This document shows positions 23,433 to 35,400 of a stretch of 64,000 nucleotides of DNA, one piece after another. The stretch is taken from positions 59,400,648 through 59,464,647 of the forward strand of contig OX104115.1 of NCBI GenBank assembly GCA_944474755.1, read 5' to 3'. The position numbers and the translations under genes are program-made. Source of the stretch: Limnoperna fortunei. Its lineage: Eukaryota > Mollusca > Bivalvia > Mytilida > Modiolidae. The notes under the pieces are model-generated. The model was not told the origin of the DNA and did no database searches. It was given only the letters and a program-made list of their open reading frames with translations. Every line of letters starts with the position of its first letter. Position 1 is the stretch's first letter.

Positions 23433-26400
23433 ATACTCGCCAGGAGTAATACTTAAATTATCTAGTGGAAATATATAATGCATGACTTCGTAAACAGTTT
23501 CATTATTTCGCATATCATTTATCATAAGAAAGTTTAGACATCAATAATTGTAATTTTGCATGTTTAATTTGCACAAAAAACTCGAAAGTTAAGCGTATAA
23601 GGGATAACTTATATCATATATATCATAGATATTGAATACACTCTTTCATTCATGTATTGGTCGAATGTGTTTGAGTTTGAACCGCTATATCTGTACTGTA
23701 TTTTTCCAGTCGACAATAGGAGGCATGCCTCTGCGTAATTTAGGGCCGGGTAATGTGTATTCGACAACAATGCATCTCCTTCTTTTAACCTCGGCGGAAG
23801 TAAAAAAAGGAGACGTAGTACCCCGACAATTTGAGGCTCTGTGGGGTAAAATAATCATTTGTTTGAAAACGAGAGAAAAATATGCATTGAATTTTATTGA
23901 AGTAACCATTTTATAATATGCAATATTATACACATTAAACCATTTGAGTAGGTGACCATTGTCAGTATTTTACACGTTTGTAATTAGTATAAAACACGAA
24001 CAGGATTATTTGAAAAAGATCGGTTATAGTCTTTAGAAATAAACGCAGTTATTAACCCGTTGTATTACACACAACAACCATTAACAGCGTTTTAAATTGA
24101 AATATTTTAATTGTGTTTTGAAATGCGATAAACTTCTCGTGAAGTTTAAATAAAAAAAGCGCCCATCTGGATCATTAAGTTCCAGTTGTTATATGAAAGA
24201 AAGTGCAGAGGACAAGTCATGTTAAGTTCAGAGTGAATAATAATGAGAACTACATATTCTTTTTTCGTAAATTTCCGATTGCACCACATACGTCAACCGT
24301 AACAAGTTTTGGTTTTGTTTCTATATATAAACACGGAAGCAATAATGCGCTTAGCGAGCAGAGCCAGAAGAACTAGAAATAAACCAGCATTTATTATGGT
24401 ATACAAATGTCCGTCCGTCTTTCGCATGTTATACTTTCACATATTTTCTTTAAACTGCACTCATATGCTAACTATATTAGCCTAATTGTATGTATACTCT
24501 TTGGTAAATTTCTAAAATATCGTTATAGACTTTGCTCGTGGAAAAAGGGGAGATTTGGGAGTCCTAAATCTGCGACAGGGTGAAAAACCTGAAGGGTTTT
24601 TGGTATATTTTTGCATAAATTTTGAACGGATTCTGGAATATAACAAAACATTATACACAATGAATATAAAAATATTTTAATTATTACGATTTAAATATTT
24701 TAAAACTTGACCACAAGGGTTTTTTCTTTACTTAAATGTTACACGATTTTTCAACTTTGGTGCTAACTTTTGGTTAACGTAATAAACCTGGTCAAAATTG
24801 GTTAAAATATTCATCAAGTGAATTGTAATACAAATTTATTTATTTATAACGTAACTTTATTCATAAAAAGAAAAGTTTCAAAAGTTGACCGGAAGGGTAT
24901 TTCGTTGTAATTTGACATACGGTAAATTTCAACTTTGAACTAAAATTGTAAAGACGTGCAAAACTCCTGTCAACATTGGTTAATATATTCTTCTAGTAAA
25001 TTTCATAGAAAATTCATTGTTATTTAACTTAATTTTATTTATAAAGAGAAAGTTTTGAATAATTTAAATAAAAAAAATTATATATTTTTAATGCGTTTGT
25101 CAACTCCCTGAATTCTTTTATCCGTTCAAAAATTTTAGACCAAAAAACTCTTTCGGGTTTTCCACCCTTCTGCAGATTAAGGACTCCCAAGGAATTTTTA
25201 GTTTTCAGACTATAAGTCTAAAACGCTTTCGTCAATTTTCTTGAAAGTGTGGGGAAATATTTATTTTTGTCTCTGGTAACATTCTCAATTACCGTTATGC
25301 AGTTATGGGACTGTTCGTGAAAAAGGGGAGATTTGCTCTCTTTACTTTAAAAACTTAATCATTCTATAATTTAAGTTACATATACAGTGTTATGGTAACA
25401 CAAGTTAGCTTACATGTAAGATTGCATTTGCTAATACAAGGTGGGGGAGGGATATAACGTTACAACGTAATAAACGCAAAAATTCTTCTTACACGTTTTA
25501 GGATAGTAAGTATTTTTAAACTTTTTAAACCTTGGCAGTCACATGTTTAGGGACAAAGTTAATGTAGAAAACACAAAATAACTTTTAAATTTTTATTTTT
25601 TAAAGAAAATTGTTGTAATTAAATGCAACTGCGAACGTTGCGTAGTTTTAGTTCACAGTTATGCGATGGAAGGGCGTAAAGAAATGATCCTCCAATTCAT
25701 TTATTGCATGGTTACTCCACACATATTGATTGATTAGTGATAGGTTTGTTGCTTCGGACACCTGTTGATGAATTCAGTCTCATCATTTTCTGATTGCTAT
25801 TGAATTTCTTACCAATACTATTATCTGTTGAATAAAAAAATATTTAAAACAAAAATAAAATTGGGACGATTCAATCTTATTAAAATTAAATCTTTCACAC
25901 TCCTCCCCCTTTTTGCTATTGCCGCTGCGTGTAGCGTACAACGAAGAGACCATGGGGGGCGGGACTAGTGATAGATATAATTTTAATTAAATTTGAGACG
26001 ATTGAAACATCGTGGTTATGAATTCTTTTGCATTTGAAATATATATTTTCTTACTTTAATTATTACTAATTATATGCATATATGAAGTTTGATGTAAACT
26101 ATAACTTGTTTGTTGTTATCTGTCATAATTGGTATAACTTGTAGTTCCATTTTGTTTCATTCAGTTTCATACTGGCGAAAGTTGGAACTGTTTTTGTTCC
26201 TAATATGTTAAAAGATCGTGGTTATGAATTATGTGCATTTGAAATATGTATTTTCTTACTGTAATTATTATTAATTATATGAATAATTAAAGTTTGATGT
26301 CAACTGTGTTTTATTTGTTGTTATCTGTCATAATTGGTATAACTTGTAGTTAAATTTTGTTTCATACAGTTTCATACTGGTGACAGTTGGAACTGTTTGT

Positions 26401-29400
26401 GTTCATAATAATACAGATAAGTTCTTAGGCTTTACACATTTTTCATTGCAATAACAATATCAATATCTCATTCATTGTCATTATTTTATACATCTTTTAC
26501 ACGTTTTGTTTGTGCTTTTTTCAGATGACACCCAAGAAGAGAGCAGATGCAAGCAAAGAGGTATTTTATAGAGTTTTATAATACATTATTATATAGTAGT
26601 GTTTTTGTATGTAGTTATCAACACTTCCTTTACAATATAGCATATCTCCACTAATACCAACTACTTAAGAAAGTACGATTTAAATTGTTTTTAAGCAAAG
26701 AACAAATCTGAACTTTTTACAGTATTATTTAAAGTAAATGGAGAATCTGCAAAACTGCATGTCTGATCAGATTCGATGGCACATTCGAATATTAACTACT
26801 AAATACATGTAATATGTATTTAAAAATATTTCTTTATAATTTACATATAGATTTAAATTAGAATTATTTTTTATATTAAACACACTTCAAGTTTAATGTA
26901 TAAATTATTTCATTACACCAAGATTGTAGTTCTAGCACAGATGAATCATCCCAACATTGTCCGTTTTAGAGAATCATTTGAAGGTAGGCATGTTAATTTT
27001 TTTTCCAGTAAAAACATCAATATGAAACGATTATATATATTTTTATCGTCAAAAGCATAGAGCAAAATTAAAAGTTATTTTAAAGGTAAACAAGTGCATT
27101 ATTAGGTTCTGCATATTACTGAGAATATAGCTAAAGAGTATACAAAGTGAAAGGTTAGTTACAAATTAATACACATACACAAATTTTCTAATTTTTTCTC
27201 AGTGTTGGCTAAATATATGCTGAATGAAAAAGGTTATAAAAAGACAAATTATATATTTTTTTTCAGAAAATGATTATCTTTTTATAGTTATGAATTTCTG
27301 TGAAAAGGGTAAGTTAGTTTTTTTGTTATACCCTTTGCAGGAAATTCGAGGGGTACTGGGATGGGTTTGTCCGTCGTTCCATTAAATTGGGGCACCTTTT
27401 TGTGCAATCAACTTCTCTTATAATTTTCGACCTGAAGCTTAACAGTTCTATTATTCATCAAAGTTGTGACCTGATATTGGAATTGTTTGAAGAGTATTTC
27501 CCCATTTTTTCTAAACTTGGGCATTTTATCATTTATAGTTTATCATTGTTTAAATAATTTCACAAAAGGAACACCTATTTTTAGGAAATTTTACAAAAAT
27601 GAATACCTTTTTTGTTTAATCAACTCACCTTACAGCTTTCAAACCAAATCCATGAAACTTCACAAAGAGATTGCACACATATTAATGTTGACACATACTA
27701 TTTTTGAATTGTTCAAGGAATTTTTAATCATTTTTGCAGACTTGGAAAAAATACAAAAGAATGTTCCTATTTCGTGTAATCAAATCCTTCTACAGATTTT
27801 GAGCCATGTGTTTTGAAAACTGAGAAGCCGGGGAATCAAAAAGTGTGCATAGTACAGAGTTGTTCTAGTTAATTTTGTGTTGCAGTAATAAAATATGCTT
27901 CTATATGTACAATAATTTTATAATACAGGGCAAGTAAACACTATGTATATTAATCAAAATTCTAAACTATAAACTACATATTTCGGCCATTATTAATTTT
28001 TTTCTGTACTTCTTTCATATACTATTGAAGTGGTGCAATCTGATCATTTTAATGTTTTGCAGGTGATCTTTATAATACAATTTGGAGCCAACCAAGAGAA
28101 TTCCCTGAAGACCAGGTAAATGAAATGTGATTAATGATGAAAATTTAAATATAGAAAGTTATAATAGTATTCTAATAATTGTAACTTCTGGCTTGATGTG
28201 TTGACAAACTCAAAGCTAAGTTTAAGTTTAAATTACTGTTAATGTTGCAATTGGAGGGAAGAAGAAACTCAGATAGAACTTAAAATCTAGGAAATATATT
28301 TTGATTGTATTTCATATTAATTTTATTCACTCTACCTATAAATGGACTGGATCCTGATCCCACAAAGTTTTGTTTCTGCAAAACCCTACAACGCTTTATA
28401 TTTGTGTTTGAATTCCTCCTCTAGTTATTTGTGTGTACCTGCCAGTTAAGTTAGTGAGAGCTGTTCAAAAATAAAATCACTTTGTTTTTCTGACCATGCA
28501 TACAATATTAAATATTATGTCCCAAATTACTTAATGGGGCGTGTTGAGGAGATTTTCAGTATCAACCACTACCCATTAACTTTGGTAAGAAGTGTTGTTG
28601 CCCCTATTTTCTCTCAGTCTATACCTAAAATATTTTTGACCTTAAGAAGATAATTATATTTGTCTCTTTATAACTTAAGAAAAAAATTTACATTTGTATT
28701 CTAAAAGCTTGTTTTTTATGTTTAACTAGTACTATGTGAAATAAGTGCAGTTGATCCTAGTCTATACCTAAAATATTTTTGACTGAAGAATATTATTATA
28801 TTTGTCAAACTGTTCCACAGGCTCTTTATCACTTTAGAAAGAAATGTACATTTGTATTCTAATAGCTTGTTTTTTATGTTAAACTAGTACTATGTCAAAT
28901 AAGTGCAGCTGACAAAAACTGCCAAACTAATCAATTACTAATTGGCACTTTTATGATGCTATGACATTTAAGGATTGTTTTCAATTGCTGGTTAGATTAT
29001 TGGATATAAACGAATTTAGTTTTATGTTTAGCGTAAACACACCCAAAGTCGTCTATATCCAATAATCTAACCAACAATTGAAAACAATTCTTATATTTTA
29101 AATTCAATACTATGAAAAGAAATAACAAAAACAATATTTTACAAGTAGTAAATAAATATTTCACAATTCTTAGTGTCGTCACTTGTTGTTTGCGGAAGAA
29201 TCCATGTATAGTCAACGTCATCAATACTTATAATTATGACGTCAACAATCAGTCATGTGCATGTATGGCAAGTTAGGTTATACGAAATGGACAATGTTGC
29301 TCAGCTGTTGAGTATTTAAAGGAAATTAAAATATTTCTAAATAGACTAATGCTTCCCTCATACTTTATTATATTTTGATCTTTGACGTCCCGTTATATAA

Positions 29401-32400
29401 ATTCTTTATCATGGGGTGTGTAAAATATTGCTTAATTCATTAAACACCTGAAATATTGTTCTGAAACTGAGATATCTGAAATATTGTTCTGATCCAGAGT
29501 TATCTAACATATTGTTTTGATCTTAATATATCTGAAATTTGTTCTACATGTATCTTAAGATATTATTAATATTGTGTTGATCCTGACATATCTGAATATT
29601 ATTTTGATCTTTAAGTATCTGATTTATTTCTCTGATCTTGAGATATCTAAAATATTGTTTTGATCAAAAGATTTGTAATGTTAAGGTATAATCATGATAT
29701 TCGAAATATTGTTCTGATAATGAGCTATTTGAAATAAAGTTTTGGATCCTGATCATGAAATATCTGAGTATAAATTCTTGCTCCGTATATATATTTACGT
29801 ATCAATAGTGTGTAACTGTGGTGTCCGCCTGTGTCATACATGAATAAATAATGTTTTGGAATAATGCTGATGATACAGAATAATTTTTTAATGGTATTAT
29901 TGGTAAACTCTTTGTTCTCCGGAAAATCGTAGGGACGGCCGACATTATCAAGGTGTTTGAACTTCCAACAGTTAATCATGTATTTTCCATAGATATAGGT
30001 TAACAAGAACTTGTCTTCTACACCAGAAATGTAGATTTAAATCGAAAACCTCAAAGATTTTTGTCTTATTTATTAAGAACATGATATATATGAAAGTTTA
30101 TGATAAAGATAGTTGAAAGCATTTTCCTTGTTTTTTTAAACAGTTTTTCTAATAAATGTATGTTACTTAAAGCAATTAAAGTCTCCATTTTATTTTGTTA
30201 GATTTATACATATTTTATAAAACCATACTAAAGGTAAAATGATAAGCTTCAATAAAAAGTTTAAAATTCGTTCATAAAAATTAAAATGAACACTTTTTAT
30301 TAAAAGGATGTTATGTTGAAGACCAGAACATTGTAACTAGGGTCACATAGATGTTTTTCTTGATGGCAGTTATATCCTGAAGTATCAATGTTTATACAGC
30401 TCACATTTTCCTCTATTCCAATTGACACATTTGTGCTTGTATATGATTCCAACATACTAAATACATGTTGCTCCTATTTGGGCTGTATCTGTGTTAGAGT
30501 TAGCATAACTCAAGGGTTAATTTATAGAACTTAGCAAACCACATAATTTGCATTGAAGTCTTTGTCAAAAATTCTATGTAGCACTTCGGGTTTAATCAAA
30601 CTTTATCAAACCTGTAGTCTATGTTATAGTTCCTTTCTTAATAGCGCCGTAAGGTGTGTAAAACATACTTTCTTACGCCGTAAGCTTTGTTAAAAGCCTT
30701 TTAAAGCGCTGTAAGCTGTGTTAAATATCTTATCTATCCTCCGTTAACTATTTTATACATTCCACATTTCCTCGGACTGTGTCCAACCTGTCGCCCAGCA
30801 TTTTGTAGGATGAAAACGTGCAAAATGTCATATTGAAGTCGGACACGCTTCTGAATTTTTATTTTGGGCTTTGTTTGTGGGGAATGACAAATTTTTCATG
30901 AACGGCTTTCAAAATTGACGTCACTATCAAATCGGACTCAGTTTTTGAATTGGGTACCTCTATGTATTCGGAAACATTTGTGAGTTTAACATATATCTGA
31001 AATTTGGTTGCTATAGTTACCATTGACGTAAACACCAGAAACCAATATTTATGCATTTATGTAAATATTGTTCTTGTATCTTTATACTTTATATATGTAC
31101 TTAGAGCTCTTTTTGGAATTCTAGTCAGAAGAAATGTTTACAATGTTCAGCAGTTGGGAGTATACATATTTTAGTTGTTGTTAGTTCATGTGTTATTTTT
31201 ATCATGTTTGTGTCCACAAGTAAGAAGACCCATCTTATATTCTCCACTTCATCATTAGAGATCTAATTTCAATAAATTTTATGGAAGTTCAAAGCGCTAG
31301 TGTTAAACACTTACATAATTTTAAAATCTGGCCATATTTGGTGCTTCTCTAATTGGATCATGTACTATGCAATTATAGTACAAACTAAGGAGGAAGGGGA
31401 TTATCCCACAATATTACATATGTTATATATGTGCTATGTTGGTCAACTAATTTCAGTGCAACTTTTTAGAAAGGTTCAGTGCACATTGGCAGTTTGTAAA
31501 AGTTGTATAACGTTGAAAGATTTCAGAAGTATAATGTTTACTTAAAATAGACTGCGCACTTTTATTTAGCCTTACTGAATGCTTACACATATAGTTACAA
31601 ACCCAAGCCAAAAAATCCTAAAATGAAGCCTGATGAAGGAATAAATAAAAATAATTCTATTCATGCTGTAATTTATTTATATTAAGTGCTTTGATTGGAT
31701 AAAAACAATTAAATGGCGTCTTCTCAGATAATTTATATATCAATATTTCCTCTGAGCGGACTACTTTCAGTATCCAATGTAAACAAGATGGCGTCCTCCT
31801 AGCGTATCGTCAGTGAGAGGGGAGAATGATTTCTCTGCCCCGATAATTTCTAATTAAATCGATTGAAATTTCAAATAAAATATAATATAAATACAATTTA
31901 GTGTTTCGTTTTGTTTTTTCCAATTAATATCTACAGAAACGCGATTCCTTTGGTACTACGTTTTGCATATCCCTACGCTTTCCGGCCCAGGTACGTTTTG
32001 AGGTCTAGATGGGTTTCTGTAACTGTTTTTGCCGTTTTAAAAATCGCAACGATTATTTCACAGAATTATAAGGATTAAACACTGTGTTTTAGGAAATTAT
32101 CAATGTGTAAACTCCGGCGACTCCCTCACAAACTTGACATAAAGTCCTTCGGACTTTATTTAGTTTGTGAGGGAGTCGCCGGAGTTTACACATTGATAAT
32201 TTCCTAAAACCCTGTGTTTAATCCTATATTAACTTATAAAATTTAAAACAAGTACTGTATTTTCTATATAAAACTTTGAAACATATGATTAAAAGCAAAA
32301 TGATCATTTCATGCTGTTGTTCATTCTTCTGAAATGTTTTGTATATACATGTATACAAACATCTCAGTATTGTGACAGCCATAAAATATATCTATCCAGC

Positions 32401-35400
32401 GGATTTCTGAAATTCCATCGTCACACGCTGGTACACATGACGCATTTCATAAAAGATTTGGTGAACATGGTAAAATCTGGATTTTGTTTTTGAAATCAAT
32501 AGATCGACAAGCTGTAGCAAAAGTATTTACTAAGTTACATTAATAATTGTCAACTATGGGAGAAAATAAATTTATTTGCAGCGTTAGGTTTTGAGCATTT
32601 ATCGTAACGCTGCGAAATTTCTCAGGTAGCTTTCATCGTGTTTTCTTTATAACTATGGACAAACCACAAAACGAATAATATTTCTTTACACAAGTAGAAA
32701 GCTGAAATTGAGTTGTTATTTGATACCTTATTTATTGCTGTTACATAAAGGTTGCAGCCAGAAGAACGCTTCACCTGCACCAGGCACCAGTGTGAAAGAG
32801 GGAGAATTAATAATAATAGTAAAAAAGATTTAATGATTTAAACATTTCTTTTATAATTTCCTAACACAATGGTTGATATAATTTCTCATTTATTGTCTCT
32901 GTATTATAGGTTATGGACTGGTTTGTGCAAATTTCACATGCTATTAAATATATCCATGACAGAAGGATTCTACATCGAGACATAAAAACGAAGGTATGTA
33001 TGGAAAATAGCAATGGAAACCGACCCAACAAAAGGAGTCGAAAGTCAAGAGACAATTACAAATCCGGATATAGGCAAACATATAAAACGTTAAGCAAAAG
33101 CCATAAATAGAAAAACAGAAAGTAAGTAACCCGCGCCTAATAAAAACAATGGGTGCACTCAGGTGCTCCGGACGAGTAAGCAGTGTCTGCTTCTAATTAG
33201 ACACCCGTCTAGTTACTTATTGTCATGTCTAGGAAAACGTCAAATCCAGTAATATGGAAGACTATCTATGACTCAGCGATAATGTCCGATCGTATTTAGG
33301 AGATTTCTCAGGACGATCAATTCAGTCATGCTGGCGACCATATAACTCTTGGAGGTACAACAAACCCTTGTTTGAGTAGTTTAGTAGTCAACATCAATGA
33401 GCTGTCTAGAAAATTAGAATACCGATCGCAGGATCTAGAATAACGTATAAGGTGTGAAATGTACACACCATACGCTGCAGCTGCTGGAATGTTGTTATCG
33501 ATGAATGGAAAGTTGACAATTGGAAAGTTGAAGTCATCACTTTTGTCGTAGAGTCTAGTTGGTAGTTTTCACGAGTCTATTTCCAGAAGTTGGTCTAAGT
33601 AAGAGGCCGACCTAAGTGTATTGGTGTTGTTTTTTATAATTTCAAGCTCGTTGTGGTATATTGATTGCAAATAGACACCACTTAAGCATTGTTCAGGGAC
33701 AAAGCATTATCAATATAAATGAATGTGACACTAAAGGTCTGGGACAGAGTCTTTTCTTTCTTCTTCAACGGGCCTTCTAGGAACTCTGCCTTATAAGAGT
33801 ACACAAACAATGTCTACTCTATTTTGATCTTTTTTACCGGTCGACGGTTGTTTCTCATCAATGTCAATTTTAAGTTGTTGTTTCATCATTTGTCAATTGT
33901 TTTTACTGGTTAACAATGGTTTCTCATCAATGTGTAAAATATCTATCAATATCTACATATGAAAATAGATAATAACTAACTAATGTGTCATGAACAGTTC
34001 TACTATCCAATAAAGACAATTTTATTTTTTACAGAATATATTTTTAACATCTAGTGGAGCAGCACAGCTGGGTGATTTTGGCATTTCAAAAGTTTTAGGA
34101 AGGTATTTTTTTTGTTGTTGAACAAATGAAATTTCGGAAACCTTTTGTTATAGTGTTTTAAAATTAGTCCAAGTTTGTTTGATGCCTCGTACATATAGTG
34201 CATCAAGGGCATTTATGTGATTTTTTTCTATAAAAGAGGGGCAAGTTTATTTAAATACAAATTAAAAACGATAACTTTATTATCTTTATGTTTGATCTAA
34301 ATGATGGTAAATTTATGACACATGATAACTGATGGTAACTAACAGGTAGTTTATAATTTCATGTTTAGTTTTTTTCTATAGAACTATAGAATTATTTTAA
34401 TAGCATGAGCGTACAATCTAGTTGTGTTTGAGTTTGAATTATTTTTCAATTCTAGTTGAATATAGAACACTTTAAATATTGTCGCACTTATTGTGTTGTC
34501 TTCGATGAGTATTTAGCGCAACAAACTCTTTATTACTAATTTCTTTACTTGTAATATATTTATATGTAATTACCAGGAATACTCTATTCATTTTTCAGCA
34601 TGGAATTTACTAGAATTTACTGGAAGTCCGTATTATTGGTGTCCAGAAATATCTCAGGGGAAACCATATAATAATAAAAGGTATATAAGTTAATGTTTTG
34701 TCTACGGTAATATTAGACTTATAAATGTTGTTTGTGTTCAGTTATGATACACATTGTGAGATTGTATGGTTAATAAAAACATAACACATCTGTACACAAC
34801 TATTAGACCAGACATATCAATCAATAACACATCTGTTTGTTATTTAACTATAGAAATTAAACCTTTGAACTTAAATAGAACTTTTAAATATAAATTGGAA
34901 TAAAATATATCAACTGTTACAGATGAACACTATTTCAGTCATTTTTTCCTTAAACCACTACAAGGTTTTTTACGGAAAATTCCTATCAATGTTTCTTAGC
35001 GACTTTAAATATTGCAGAAATAGTACAGTTGCTACTATTGGTGATATCCCTATTTCTTTGGTTGTTAAAAGTAAACAGTTATTATCTACTTAGGATTTTG
35101 TAAATGATCTTTCGGGCCTTTTAATTTAAATTCATTACTTGGGACAAATAGAAGTGATGTATGTGATATAATGTCATCACTTGTAAGATTCGATGAAAAT
35201 ACTCAGTGTGTTAATGTCCACATTCTAACGCAATTCTTGATGTAACGTGAATTCTGATTGGACAACTCCATGGCATTAATTTCACGATTAACGTTAATGC
35301 AAGCTCAGAGTTATTTTCGATATATAACAAATCCCATTTTAATTTAGTTTTTGTATTGCGGTAGCATAAGAATAGAGATTACCATAATGTATTTGAAGAT

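Larger units (their letters stand above)
19426..26524 (+). other. NEK intron 1 (7.1 kb)
   Basis: Contains a Penelope-like copy with a nested LINE tail (20580-23120), an AAAT microsatellite (23391-23431), an inverted-repeat element (24536-25334) and a tandem 206-base duplication (26009-26410). ORFs at 20.0-20.5 kb and 23.6-23.9 kb lack family or splice support. Confidence 0.75.

Noticed and set aside
23632..23933. Overlapping frames on both strands (94 and 82 codons)
   Set aside because: They mirror each other over a partly palindromic stretch; no domain or splice support.
31780..31810. Promoter at a YY1-like motif (caagatggcgtcctcc)
   Set aside because: A single motif in an intron with no other promoter evidence.
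34603..34622. Explaining the exon 8 frame break purely as a 10-base tandem duplication
   Set aside because: Removing 10 bases restores frame but leaves the activation segment four or more residues too short compared with NEK relatives; a loss of two bases fits the length better. Not settled.
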